Origin: Bacteroidetes bacterium HGW-Bacteroidetes-2
GTDB taxonomy: Bacteria; Bacteroidota; Bacteroidia; Flavobacteriales; Flavobacteriaceae
Assembly (NCBI GenBank): GCA_002842575.1
Contig: PHDJ01000008.1
Coordinates: 1 to 64,000, forward strand
Direction: 5' to 3'
DNA length: 64,000 nucleotides
This document shows positions 7,829 through 18,369 of this stretch, in pieces. Position 1 is the stretch's first letter; every line of letters begins with the position of its first letter. Below the pieces are notes generated by a model, which was not told the origin of the DNA, ran no database searches, and worked only from the letters and a program-made list of their open reading frames with translations. A program made the translations under genes and the position numbers.

Positions 7829-10153
7829 CTATTTTTTATTTTCTGTGGTTATTCTTTCTTTTGCAGTCATTCGCAACTTTAGAAGCGCAAAAACTCCTAT
7901 TGCAGCAATGGTTAAAACGGCAATTTCCATAAAGGTATCGATTCCTCTAAAATCTACTAAAATAACATTAACAACGTTTTTACCTTTTGCTAAAAGATAC
8001 GCGTTTTCTGCATAAAATTCTGATATTTCAGAACTCTGAGGTTCTGCTAATACTTCTAATGCAAGAATGGAAATCAATGCGCCAAAGGCTATAGATAAGA
8101 TACCATCCTTTATCCGTGTTTTATAGTCGGATAAATTCAAGTATTTTGGAAGTTTATATAATACTAATACAAACAATATTACAGTTAATGTGTCAATAGA
8201 AAACTGTGTCATCGCCAAATCTGGCGCGCTATAATACACAAAGATTAAGCTTATGGTCAATCCTACTATTCCTAAAGCGGCAACAGCTGCAAGTCGTGAT
8301 TTTGTAAATACTGTATATAGAATTCCTGCAATCATAATTGCAACAGTTATTACCTCATAAATGGTTAATGCCGTAAAAGAACTATAATCTAACCGATAAC
8401 GAGTGTTTTTAAGTAGCGTATAGCCCATTACGGCAACTAAAAATAAAATAATTGTAGAAACATAATGTCTTAAATAACCATTTTGAAATAAATTTGTCCA
8501 AAGTGAGGAAAAATAATGAAAAGCGTCGCCAAATTTCTCTGTAATAGTTTTTGGAGAAATAAATTCCAGTTTTTCAATTGCTATTTCTACTTTTTTGGTT
8601 GGTTTAATTAAGAAATATAACATTATGCCAATGCCAATTGTCGTAGCGCTCAATGCTAAAATGGTATTAAAACCATGCCATAACTTTAAAAGTACATCAC
8701 CACCATTTTCTCCAAGGGAAGTCACGGCAGGTTGTATTAAGGACTCTTGAATTATAGATGGAAAAATGCCAATAAGAATACCTAAAACGGCAAGAATAAG
8801 TGGCGGGATCCACATTAAAAAGCTTGGCATATGTACTTTAGAAAAGTTTTCGGGTAATTTTCCCGAAAACGGCTTTATTCCTGCCAAAAAGCCTGCATAA
8901 AGTAGAAGTATGTTAGTGATTATAGCCAACGCAGTAAGAAATATTGCTGAATTTCCAAAATGTAAAGTGGCTTCATAAATTAAGTCTTTTCCTAAAAACC
9001 CAAAGCTAGGAGGAATTCCGGCATTGGAAATAGCGGCTAGAAATCCAGCTATAGCCACAGGAAAAAGCACTTTTCGTAATCCAGAAAGAAGGGTAATGTC
9101 TCTACTGCCAGTTTCATGGTCGATAATTCCAGTAACGAGGAATAAAGTGGCTTTGTACAAGGCGTGAACTAAAATAAAAACGCAAGCGGCAAGTAGGGCT
9201 TCTTCGGTTCCTAGACCTATTAAAAACACAAGAATTCCCAAAGCAGAAATGGTGGAGTAGGCTAAAACTCCTTTTAAATCGGTTCTAAAAAGGGTGTGGA
9301 TAGCCGCATAAAGCATGGTTACTGTTCCAACAATAATTAAGGTTGAATTCCAAAATTCTGTACTGCCTAAAACAGGTGTGAAGCGCATTAATAAATAGAT
9401 TCCAGCTTTTACCATCGTAGCAGAATGCAGGTAAGTAGAAACAGGTGTGGGTGCTTTCATTGCTCCGGGAAGCCAGAAATGAAAAGGAAACTGTGCTGAT
9501 TTTGTAAATGCAGCAACAAAAATCATTGCAACAATTATAATATAATGAGGGCTTTCTGAAATAAGGTCTTTGGAGATTAACATTTCGGAAATGGTAAATG
9601 TACCTGCCACAGAACCTAAAATAAGAGCTCCAGAAAGCAAAAACAAGCCTCCAAAACCGGTAATTACCAATGCTAAAATAGCCGATTTTCTGGACGATTC
9701 TTCTTTGTTATTAAACCCAATTAAAAAGAAAGAGCTAAGACTTGTTAATTCCCAAAATACAAATAAAGAAATAATATTATCCGATAAAACGATACCCAAC
9801 ATTGCCCCCATAAAGATACCTAAATAGCCATAAAACCTGTCAAGATATTCGTGTCCTTTAAGGTAGGCTGCTGTATAGGCAAAAACCAGAAAACCAATAC
9901 CAGTTATCATCAAACAAAAAATGAGCGAGAGCCCATCTAAAGTGAAACCTAGGTTCACGCCAAATGAGGGTACCCATTCCACATTTTGAGAGATTATTTC
10001 ACCATTAGCTATCGTTTCTACAAATTGTAAAAAATAGATAAACAAACCTAGTGGTACTAAAGCAGAAAGTATGGCAAGTTTGCCTTTTAAATATTTGCCA
10101 GCAAATACTAATAAAAGGGAAAATAAAAAACCTGTAAGTATTGCAGTGAGCAT
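7829..10153 (-). CDS. mnhA: Mrp/Mnh cation:proton antiporter subunit A
   Basis: 774 residues, the NuoL-like large subunit. The Proton_antipo_M core covers about 125-400, including FVFWELTSLSSFFLIGF and TKSAQFPFHFWLPGAMKAPT. The C-terminal third (after about 560) has the extra helices typical of MnhA, including YYSAPDLAMTQFSIDTLTV, the DUF4040-like segment, and a last MbhE-like pair of helices after a loop containing VDFRGIDTFMEI. It is the first gene of the seven-gene operon. Established role of the complex: Na+(Li+, K+)/H+ antiport for pH and salt homeostasis. Confidence 0.95.
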   Translation of the reverse strand: MLTAILTGFLFSLLLVFAGKYLKGKLAILSALVPLGLFIYFLQFVETIANGEIISQNVEWVPSFGVNLGFTLDGLSLIFCLMITGIGFLVFAYTAAYLKGHEYLDRFYGYLGIFMGAMLGIVLSDNIISLFVFWELTSLSSFFLIGFNNKEESSRKSAILALVITGFGGLFLLSGALILGSVAGTFTISEMLISKDLISESPHYIIIVAMIFVAAFTKSAQFPFHFWLPGAMKAPTPVSTYLHSATMVKAGIYLLMRFTPVLGSTEFWNSTLIIVGTVTMLYAAIHTLFRTDLKGVLAYSTISALGILVFLIGLGTEEALLAACVFILVHALYKATLFLVTGIIDHETGSRDITLLSGLRKVLFPVAIAGFLAAISNAGIPPSFGFLGKDLIYEATLHFGNSAIFLTALAIITNILLLYAGFLAGIKPFSGKLPENFSKVHMPSFLMWIPPLILAVLGILIGIFPSIIQESLIQPAVTSLGENGGDVLLKLWHGFNTILALSATTIGIGIMLYFLIKPTKKVEIAIEKLEFISPKTITEKFGDAFHYFSSLWTNLFQNGYLRHYVSTIILFLVAVMGYTLLKNTRYRLDYSSFTALTIYEVITVAIMIAGILYTVFTKSRLAAVAALGIVGLTISLIFVYYSAPDLAMTQFSIDTLTVILFVLVLYKLPKYLNLSDYKTRIKDGILSIAFGALISILALEVLAEPQSSEISEFYAENAYLLAKGKNVVNVILVDFRGIDTFMEIAVLTIAAIGVFALLKLRMTAKERITTENKK

Positions 10154-10172
10154 ATGTTTTTTGGCTGAAAAG

Positions 10173-10180
10173 CAAATATA
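10173..10180 (-). promoter_or_regulatory. Likely mnhA promoter -7 box
   Basis: On the minus strand this reads TATATTTG, fitting TAnnTTTG, 20 bases upstream of the mnhA ATG. A TTG lies only 12 bases farther upstream, shorter than the usual 17-23, so a standard -33 element is not supported. Confidence 0.5.
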
Positions 10181-10340
10181 CTAGGAATTCTGCAAGAATT
10201 GAAATTTTCCGAAGAGTTTACAATAGCATAAGCCCATCTTTAACATCTTCATAACATTTAAAAAATCAGAATTTACTAAAATAAAAAACCCAACACATTT
10301 TTTCTTGTATCGGGATGTTTATATACTAGTAAAAAAAATC

Positions 10341-10619
10341 TTAGTCGGCTAAAATAATTACTTTATTTGAGTTCATTTCAACAGTGCCGCTTTTAATAAG
10401 GAGCGTCCATTTGCCTTCTTTATTTTTTGTAAACTTGTTTTTTACAGTTTCTCCAAAAGTAGGATTTCCATCAAATTTTACAAGCCCTTCCTGTAACAAG
10501 GAAACTATAGGTGCGTGATTATTTAACATTTGAAATTCACCATCTACTCCAGGAACAGTGACAGAGGTTACTTCTGCACGCAATAAAACAGCTTCGGGCG
10601 ATATGATTTCTAACTGCAT
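10341..10619 (-). CDS. atpC: F1F0 ATP synthase epsilon subunit, short form
   Basis: 92 residues containing only the N-terminal beta-sandwich domain (ISPEAVLLRAEVTSVTVPG at the start and GEFQMLNNHAPIVSLL). The C-terminal two-helix domain present in the roughly 130-140-residue epsilon of E. coli is absent, since the frame stops straight after the sandwich (KVIILAD). It couples the F1 head to the rotor at the inner membrane. The gene follows atpD by 87 bp. A short form is normal for Bacteroidota and does not look like a broken gene. Confidence 0.93.
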   Translation of the reverse strand: MQLEIISPEAVLLRAEVTSVTVPGVDGEFQMLNNHAPIVSLLQEGLVKFDGNPTFGETVKNKFTKNKEGKWTLLIKSGTVEMNSNKVIILAD

Positions 10620-10690
10620 AAGTTTAAATTTATAAATTTCCCAAGCCTAAACTTGAATTTTGTTAAGTTCAATATACATATTGATAGATT

Positions 10691-10705
10691 CCAAGTAAAA
10701 CTTGG
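10691..10705. repeat. Small hairpin just after the atpD stop
   Basis: CCAAGT, three bases, then ACTTGG form a 6-bp stem immediately downstream of the atpD stop (10707-10709) and before atpC. No U-tract follows on the minus strand, so it looks like an intercistronic hairpin rather than a terminator. Confidence 0.45.
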
Positions 10706-10706
10706 T

Positions 10707-12218
<1,512 letters not shown>

Positions 12219-12296
12219 CTATTTATTGTTTAGCAAATTATATTATCTAAAACCTTTTTTTATTTACACAGAAAAAAGGATGTTTTTTTCACGGCG

Positions 12297-12304
12297 CAAA
12301 GATA
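12297..12304 (-). promoter_or_regulatory. Likely atpD promoter -7 box
   Basis: On the minus strand this reads TATCTTTG, fitting TAnnTTTG, and would give a leader of about 80 bases for the atpD-atpC transcript. No clear TTG at -33. The 204-bp gap to the nitrilase gene holds no other recognisable element. Confidence 0.5.
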
Positions 12305-12416
12305 GTTTTTTTAATTGAAAAAAATAATAGTGTTTTTGTGATTTTTTGACTTATAAAAAAATTAAAAATGAAAGAAAACCCAAAATAACAGCATTTTTAT
12401 AAAAGTAAGCAAGGCA

Positions 12417-13193
12417 TTAAATTTGAAATTCATCTATATCTTCTAAAAATTTTAATGTATTTCTGGTTTCTTGAAGGTGTAATTTTTCTAAGCAAACGAT
12501 TGTTATTCCTTCTTTTTCTTTTAAATCTGGAGATACATTTTTGCCTAAAGCATCGTAAATGGCAGTATGACCGACATATTCATAACCGTTTCCATCAGTG
12601 CCTACACGGTTTACCCCCACACAATATACCATGTTTTCAATAGCTCTTGCTTTTAATAACGTATCCCAAGCGGTGATGCGCATTTTTGGCCAGTTTGCCA
12701 CAAAGATTAAAACATCGTAGATTTCTTTATTTCGTGCCCAAACAGGAAATCGCAAGTCATAACAAATTAAAGGGCATAGTTTCCATCCGTGAAAATCAAT
12801 AATTAGTTTTGCATTTCCGGCAGTGTAAACTTGGTTTTCTGCGGCAAGAGTAAAAAGGTGTTTTTTGTTGTATGTTTTTAATTCACCAGAAGGAAATACA
12901 AATAGTAAACGGTTATAATAGTTTCCATTTTCTTTTATTATAATACTTCCTGTTATTGCAGACTGCTTTTCTTTTGCTAGGTTCAACATCCAAGATAGCG
13001 TTTTGCCCTGCATGGTTTCGGCTAAAGGATTTGCATTCATGGTGAAACCGGTTGTAAACATTTCTGGCAGAATGAACACGTCTACAGCTTCTGAAATTGC
13101 AAGTATTTTCTTTGAAAAATAGTTTCGGTTAGAATCTGCATTTTCCCAAACTAATGGTGCTTGAATAAGAGCAATATGTAAGGAATCTTTCAT
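12417..13193 (-). CDS. Omega-amidase (YafV-type carbon-nitrogen hydrolase)
   Basis: 258 residues from the ATG at 13191-13193 (protein starting MKDSLHIALIQAPLVWEN); the frame is open farther upstream but that lies inside the aminotransferase gene. The nitrilase triad is complete: Glu44 (FILPEMFTTG), Lys109 (YNKKHLF) and Cys143 (LICYDLRFP). These motifs match YafV/Nit2 omega-amidases, which hydrolyse 2-oxoglutaramate and 2-oxosuccinamate. The start overlaps the stop of the aminotransferase as ATGA. This neighbour makes the alpha-keto amide from glutamine in the known transaminase-omega-amidase pathway, so the pair probably works together. Confidence 0.88.
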   Translation of the reverse strand: MKDSLHIALIQAPLVWENADSNRNYFSKKILAISEAVDVFILPEMFTTGFTMNANPLAETMQGKTLSWMLNLAKEKQSAITGSIIIKENGNYYNRLLFVFPSGELKTYNKKHLFTLAAENQVYTAGNAKLIIDFHGWKLCPLICYDLRFPVWARNKEIYDVLIFVANWPKMRITAWDTLLKARAIENMVYCVGVNRVGTDGNGYEYVGHTAIYDALGKNVSPDLKEKEGITIVCLEKLHLQETRNTLKFLEDIDEFQI

Positions 13194-14341
13194 AATTTGC
13201 TTAGTATATCTGTGGCTTTTTTTAGAGTTTCCTCTGTTTTTGCAAAACAAAACCTGAGTACTTTAGGGTTTTTGTTCGTGGTATAGAAAACAGAGGTTGG
13301 TATAGATGCTACTTTGTGTTCTATGGTAAGCCGTTTGGCAAAAGCAACATCACCTTCATCTGTAATGTTTTTATAGGATAATAATTGAAAGTAAGATCCG
13401 GAGGCGGGTATAAATTCCCATCGAGAATTTTTAATTCCTTCTAAAAACACATCTCGTTTTTGCTGATAAAAGGCGGCTAATCCTAAATAGTTTTTTTCAT
13501 TTTCTAGATAAATAGCTAATGCTTGTTGTATGGGATGGTTTACACAAAATACATTAAACTGATGTACTTTTTGAAATTCTACCATTAGTTCTTTCGGTGC
13601 CACGCAATAACCAACTTTCCATCCAGTGTTATGAAATGTTTTTCCAAAGGAAGCGGTAATAAATGATCGTGCAGCAAGTTCTGGAAATAGGGCTATGCTT
13701 TGATGCTGTTTGTCATCAAAAATAATGTGCTCATACACTTCATCACTTAAAATAAGAATGTTTGTGTCTTTTACTAATTTTTGTAACTCATACAAATCTG
13801 CCTTAGAAAGTATGGTTCCACTTGGGTTGTGTGGACTATTAATAATAATCATTTTTGTTTTTGAAGAGATTTTTTGTTGTACTTCGTTCCAGTCAATTTT
13901 GTACTCTGGAGTTTTGAGAGAAATACTAATTGGAATTCCGCCGTTTAAAACTACCGCAGGTTCATAACAATCATAAGCAGGGTTGAAGAGAATAACCTCA
14001 TCTTTTAAGGAAATAAAAGCAGAAATAATGGTAAAAATAGCCTGAGTTGCTCCGGCAGTTATGGTAATTTCAGTTTCTGGATGGTAGGTGCTTCCGTAAA
14101 GGTTATTTATTTTTTCACAAACCTTTTCCCGTAATGAAAACACCCCAGCCATAGGTGCGTATTGATTATGACGAGTGTTCATGGCTTTAGAAACTAAGTC
14201 TATTAATTTCTTATCACTTTGAAATTCTGGAAATCCTTGTGATAAATTTATAGCGTTTTGTTCTGTTGCTAGTTTGCTCATTACTGTAAAAATGGTTGTT
14301 TTTACAAGAGGAAGTTTAGAGGGAATTGAAAATGGCTTCAT
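13190..14341 (-). CDS. Methionine/glutamine-type aminotransferase (YbdL-like)
   Basis: 383 residues, fold-type I PLP enzyme. Visible residues are the N-terminal INLSQGFPEF, Asn172 in NSPHNPSGT, Asp200 in LSDEVYEH and the PLP lysine Lys234 in SFGKTFHNTGWKVGY. The closest recognisable group is the YbdL methionine aminotransferase/KYAT-like family, which uses keto acids such as 2-oxo-4-methylthiobutyrate with glutamine or methionine as amino donors. It is upstream of and translationally coupled (ATGA) to the omega-amidase. Cytosolic. Exact amino donor is inferred from the neighbour. Confidence 0.88.
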   Translation of the reverse strand: MKPFSIPSKLPLVKTTIFTVMSKLATEQNAINLSQGFPEFQSDKKLIDLVSKAMNTRHNQYAPMAGVFSLREKVCEKINNLYGSTYHPETEITITAGATQAIFTIISAFISLKDEVILFNPAYDCYEPAVVLNGGIPISISLKTPEYKIDWNEVQQKISSKTKMIIINSPHNPSGTILSKADLYELQKLVKDTNILILSDEVYEHIIFDDKQHQSIALFPELAARSFITASFGKTFHNTGWKVGYCVAPKELMVEFQKVHQFNVFCVNHPIQQALAIYLENEKNYLGLAAFYQQKRDVFLEGIKNSRWEFIPASGSYFQLLSYKNITDEGDVAFAKRLTIEHKVASIPTSVFYTTNKNPKVLRFCFAKTEETLKKATDILSKL

Positions 14342-14490
14342 AGGTTAAAAATACAAAATATTTGTAAGCAAAAATTAAGTAATGTAAATAGACAAGTCCT
14401 ATTTTACATCCCTATTTCTGCTATATCTAGAGCATGTTTAAAAAGCGTTTTTAGTTCAAAGAATTTTGAAATAAACCCCAAGCACCTTTT

Positions 14491-15852
14491 TTAACCAAAC
14501 AAATAACTTACTACTTCTTCTATTTTAGCTACTTTTTGTATGAAAATGGCTGTATTTAACTTTGGAAATTTACAGTATTTAGAAACCATAATGGTGGCAA
14601 AACCAAGTTTTTCGGCTTCTAAAATGCGCTGTTCTATTCTAGCAACAGGACGAATTTCGCCTGCAAGACCTACTTCTGCGGCAAAACAGATGTCTTTAGG
14701 CAAGGCAATATCTTCATTGCTTGATAAAATGGCAGCAACAACGGCAAGGTCTATGGCGGGGTCATCTACCGTGATGCCTCCAGTAATATTTAAAAAAACA
14801 TCTTTTGCACCTAACCTAAATCCTGCTCTCTTTTCTAATACAGCAAGAATCATATTTAGCCTTTTGGCATTGTAGCCGGTGGTGGTTCGTTGTGGGGTTC
14901 CGTACACTGCGGTGCTTACTAATGCCTGCACTTCTATCAACAAGGGGCGAATGCCTTCTAAAGTTGCTGCAATGGCATTTCCGCTGAGGTCTTCTTGGTG
15001 TTTAGAAATTAATATTTCACTAGGGTTGGGCACTTCCCGCAAACCACTACCCTGCATTTCATAGATGCCTATTTCGTTTGTAGAGCCAAAGCGGTTTTTA
15101 TGTGCTCTTAAAATTCTATAAACATGATTTCTATCGCCTTCAAATTGCAAAACAGTATCCACCATATGTTCTAGAATTTTTGGTCCAGCTATGTTTCCAT
15201 CTTTAGTTATATGTCCAATCAACAAAACCGGAGTTGCTGTTTCTTTGGCAAATTTTATGAGTTCAGTAGTGCATTCTTTTATTTGTGAAATGCTACCTGC
15301 GCTGCTTTCAATATTATCAGTATGTAGGGTTTGAATGGAATCAATAACTACAATGTCTGGTTGTAATTCTTCAATTTGCCTAAAAATATTTTGTGTTTTG
15401 GTTTCCGTTAAAATATAACAATTTTCACTGTTTTTGTGAATACGTTCGGCGCGCATTTTTATTTGTTTTTGGCTTTCTTCTCCGGAAACATAAAGTGTTT
15501 TATAAGGCAACTGTAAAGAAATTTGAAGCAACAAGGTAGATTTTCCTATGCCGGGTTCGCCTCCTAATAGGATTAAAGATCCCGGCACAATTCCACCTCC
15601 AAGTACACGATTAAATTCGTCATTTAGGGTGTTTAATCTCACTTCAGCTGAGGTGTCAATTTCATTAATTTTTAATGGTTTAGCTGCTTTGGTGGTTTTA
15701 TTTGTTGTGGTTTTCCAATTTACTTTTTCGGGTTTTTCAATTACTTCTTCGGTTATGGTGTTCCACTCTTTGCAGGCAGTGCATTGTCCTTGCCATTTAG
15801 CAAACTGAGTGCCACAATTCTGGCAGAAAAAGGCAGTTTTTGTTTTACTCAT
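14491..15852 (-). CDS. radA: DNA repair protein RadA
   Basis: 453 residues, full length. The N-terminal zinc finger is CQNCGTQFAKWQGQCTAC (two CxxC pairs, residues 10-32), followed by a RecA-like ATPase with Walker A GGEPGIGKST, the RadA-specific HKNRFGSTNE, and a Lon-protease-like C-terminal domain. RadA promotes branch migration in recombination. It overlaps the preceding gene by 1 bp (TAATG) and is the last gene of the pan-flippase-esterase-radA run. Confidence 0.97.
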   Translation of the reverse strand: MSKTKTAFFCQNCGTQFAKWQGQCTACKEWNTITEEVIEKPEKVNWKTTTNKTTKAAKPLKINEIDTSAEVRLNTLNDEFNRVLGGGIVPGSLILLGGEPGIGKSTLLLQISLQLPYKTLYVSGEESQKQIKMRAERIHKNSENCYILTETKTQNIFRQIEELQPDIVVIDSIQTLHTDNIESSAGSISQIKECTTELIKFAKETATPVLLIGHITKDGNIAGPKILEHMVDTVLQFEGDRNHVYRILRAHKNRFGSTNEIGIYEMQGSGLREVPNPSEILISKHQEDLSGNAIAATLEGIRPLLIEVQALVSTAVYGTPQRTTTGYNAKRLNMILAVLEKRAGFRLGAKDVFLNITGGITVDDPAIDLAVVAAILSSNEDIALPKDICFAAEVGLAGEIRPVARIEQRILEAEKLGFATIMVSKYCKFPKLNTAIFIQKVAKIEEVVSYLFG

Positions 15853-17003
15853 TAGTATCCAAAATCGGCTTTAATTTTATCTGCACGATCCATCATCAAA
15901 TCAATGGTTATAAATCCTACTTCTTCTAGTTGGTATGCTCCTTGGAAGGTTTTCATGGCTTTTTTTGGTTGGCCCGTTTCTTCATAAAATCTTCCCAAAT
16001 AATAATCGCCTAAAACGGTAGTTGGATGTTCTTTTTTTGCTAGTTTGGCAACACTTTCTAAAGATGTCCATTCTTTTTTCTTTTCACAGGCAGTGGCAAT
16101 GGCGATAATATCATTTTCACGAACGATACTTTTGAATCCAAATAGATTTTGGATTGTACTGTATTTATTGGTCAAATAATCAAAAATAGGGGTGTTTAAT
16201 TTTAATATGACCTCAGTATAATCTTTTTTGCTTATAGGTCTATAAATGGAAAATATTTCCTCTAAAGCATCTGGTATTGCTTTTCCAACTAAAGAATAAT
16301 GAGAAGCTCCTTCAAAATCATTAAATGAATAGTGCACGTTTTCTTTGGTATTTGTTTTAAGCCCTTCGTTTAGTTGTAAAGTTACATCCCTAATAGGTTT
16401 TAAATCGTTTGTGGCTGTTGCCAAATAGTAGAAAACTTTAGTGGATAATTTGTTTAGTCGAGCAGGGATTTTTTCTTCCATGGTAGGGGCTAAATCAGGG
16501 CTTAAACATAAATAGCCGCTAAAAAGTGGCGGGTCTTTAAACAGATAATAATTGATAAAATTTGCTGTAAATTCATGACCAACCGCCAAAATAAATTTTG
16601 CAGTTCGGTATTTACTGTCTATATGTGGTATTAATTCCAATCCGATAAACTCAAAAAATTTTGCGCCTTTTTCAGCCGGAAAAAAAGTAGTATCGTCATA
16701 GCTGCAGTCTAAATCTCTAGATTCTCCTTGCATTATGCCAACGATGATGGCCTCGGGCATTTCTTCCCAATATGAATAATAATCTACATTTCCTGCTACG
16801 GGTTCAAAAAGATAGTCGGCATCTAAAACTAAAATAATTGGGTAAACCTTATTGGTGTTTGTGTCGTAATTTCTTGGCAGTTGAATTTTTAATTTTCTGG
16901 ATTCGCCAAGTTTGGTAGAATTAAAATTTTCATATAAAACTTGTGCCGAAAGACTTGTACATATAAAAACGCAAAATACAAAGAGGATGTTTTTTAAAAA
17001 CAT
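15852..17003 (-). CDS. Exported esterase-like alpha/beta protein lacking the serine
   Basis: 383 residues with a Sec signal peptide (ILFVFCVFICTSLSAQ, cleavage after about 20). The body resembles the esterase D/Fes-like alpha/beta fold (KLKIQLPRNYDTNTNKVYPI; LVLDADYLFEP). At the nucleophile elbow the sequence is VGHEFTANF, so Glu144 stands where GHSxGG would place serine; a His lies in EGASHYSLVG. The C-terminal 70 residues resemble a TPR hairpin (YYLGRFYEETGQPKKAMKTF). It may be a non-hydrolytic or altered enzyme of the periplasm. It is tightly packed between the flippase and radA. The family placement is fairly sure, activity is not. Confidence 0.75.
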   Translation of the reverse strand: MFLKNILFVFCVFICTSLSAQVLYENFNSTKLGESRKLKIQLPRNYDTNTNKVYPIILVLDADYLFEPVAGNVDYYSYWEEMPEAIIVGIMQGESRDLDCSYDDTTFFPAEKGAKFFEFIGLELIPHIDSKYRTAKFILAVGHEFTANFINYYLFKDPPLFSGYLCLSPDLAPTMEEKIPARLNKLSTKVFYYLATATNDLKPIRDVTLQLNEGLKTNTKENVHYSFNDFEGASHYSLVGKAIPDALEEIFSIYRPISKKDYTEVILKLNTPIFDYLTNKYSTIQNLFGFKSIVRENDIIAIATACEKKKEWTSLESVAKLAKKEHPTTVLGDYYLGRFYEETGQPKKAMKTFQGAYQLEEVGFITIDLMMDRADKIKADFGY

Positions 17004-17041
17004 AAGAGATCAATTTTAAATTGGAATGTGAAAGGTATAAA

Positions 17042-18031
17042 TTATTTTGCTTTATTTAAAACAGGAAGCAGAAGAAAAGACAATCCGCCAAAAAGAATAA
17101 TCATTGCAGTTTGTGAGGTCCACATAATCCAACCAAAAGCAGTTCCGGCGGTTTCCGGAATACCGAAAAGAACTAAAATACCTGCAATAAAAAAAGGATA
17201 AGAGCCAAAACCGCCATTGGTAAATGCTATAGTCATACTCCCCACAACAAAAGAAGTGATGATTGCACCAAAGGTGATGGATGCTGTATCTTCTAAAGCA
17301 AATACCACAACATAATACATCAGTAAATACATAATCCAAATAAAGAGTGTATGAAAAATAAAAGCTCCTTTTTGTTTCATTTTAAAAATACTAAGGATTC
17401 CTACCTTAAGGCCAAAAAGGAAAATATTTATTTTTTTACTGATGGCAGAGTTCGATTTTTTTAAGTAAACAAACATGATACTGGCTAAAATTAGTAATAG
17501 TACCATTCCGAGGTGAATTTTGGAAGGGTCAACTTTTTCCATTAAGAAATTAGTTAATAAACTAAATTGTAGGCTAAGTGTTATGCCAATTAGCATAAGA
17601 AGAATCACAAAATCTGCAATACGTTCAGAAATGATTGTTCCAAAAGCTTTGTCAAAAGGCACATTTTCGTATTTATGGATAACCAATGCCCTAGAAACCT
17701 CACCACTTCTTGGGATAAATAAATTCATCAAATAGGTGATATAAACTGCCATTACATTATTTTTAAATTTTGGTTTGTAGCCTAGTGGTGCTAACATAAA
17801 GTTCCATCGGTAGGCTCTTGAAAGATTGCTTAAGGTGCCAAAAAGAATAGAAAGTGCCACATAACCATAATTAGCATCTTTAAAATAATTTTTTATTTCC
17901 TGAAGTTGCTCTGGAGTGAATTTGTTATAAGAGTACCAAATTAAAAATACCCCGAGAAAAAGAGGAAGGGCAATTTTTAGAAACTGAATAGTTTTTTTTT
18001 TCAATTTATTTGAGAAGGTTTGTTTCTTCAT
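17042..18031 (-). CDS. Flippase-like membrane protein (LPG synthase TM family, YbhN-like)
   Basis: 329 residues with about eight predicted membrane helices. The family pattern is visible as [39 protein letters not shown] and, toward the end, [18 protein letters not shown]. Relatives include the membrane part of lysyl-phosphatidylglycerol synthase and YbhN, thought to move or modify lipids; there is no synthetase domain here. Its first 26 bp overlap the end of panD. A lipid-related role is from the family only. Confidence 0.83.
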   Translation of the reverse strand: MKKQTFSNKLKKKTIQFLKIALPLFLGVFLIWYSYNKFTPEQLQEIKNYFKDANYGYVALSILFGTLSNLSRAYRWNFMLAPLGYKPKFKNNVMAVYITYLMNLFIPRSGEVSRALVIHKYENVPFDKAFGTIISERIADFVILLMLIGITLSLQFSLLTNFLMEKVDPSKIHLGMVLLLILASIMFVYLKKSNSAISKKINIFLFGLKVGILSIFKMKQKGAFIFHTLFIWIMYLLMYYVVVFALEDTASITFGAIITSFVVGSMTIAFTNGGFGSYPFFIAGILVLFGIPETAGTAFGWIMWTSQTAMIILFGGLSFLLLPVLNKAK

Positions 18032-18356
18032 CAGGAAAAATGAGAGCGGGCTTAAAGGTTTTTGCTTTTTCGATCTCCATCATACCATAAGTAATCAAAA
18101 TTAGCACATCACCTACAGCCACTTTTCTAGCTGCGGCACCGTTTAAGGTAAGTTCTCCACTATTTCTAGGTCCAGGAATAGCGTAAGTTTCAATGCGTTC
18201 GCCATTGTTGTTGTTTACAATTTGAACTTTTTCGCCTTGAATAATATTGGCCGCATCCATTAAATCTTCATCAATGGTGATACTACCCACATAATTAAGG
18301 TCGGCTCCGGTAACTTTTACGCGGTGAATTTTAGATTTTACAACGTGTACAAACAT
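18006..18356 (-). CDS. panD: Aspartate 1-decarboxylase proenzyme
   Basis: 116 residues, normal for PanD. The self-cleavage site Gly24-Ser25 is present in [10 protein letters not shown]; processing gives the pyruvoyl group that decarboxylates L-aspartate to beta-alanine for pantothenate. Tyr58 region ([16 protein letters not shown]) is also typical. It lies 13 bp after panC, so both beta-alanine supply and its condensation are co-expressed. panB is not in the window. Confidence 0.97.
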   Translation of the reverse strand: MFVHVVKSKIHRVKVTGADLNYVGSITIDEDLMDAANIIQGEKVQIVNNNNGERIETYAIPGPRNSGELTLNGAAARKVAVGDVLILITYGMMEIEKAKTFKPALIFPDEETNLLK

Positions 18357-18369
18357 GGTGCAAAGATAA

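Noticed and set aside
10173-10195. A full -33/-7 promoter for mnhA
   Set aside because: TTG lies only 12 bases from the -7 box, too close for the known spacing; the same 12-base spacing before panC is likely chance.
13194-13250. Upstream extension of the omega-amidase start
   Set aside because: The extra 19 residues lie within the aminotransferase frame and do not match the family; the ATGA overlap is the natural start.
17052-17339. Aromatic-rich minus-strand frame overlapping the flippase
   Set aside because: It is a shifted reading of the membrane protein gene, with Cys/Phe/Trp-rich text and no start context.
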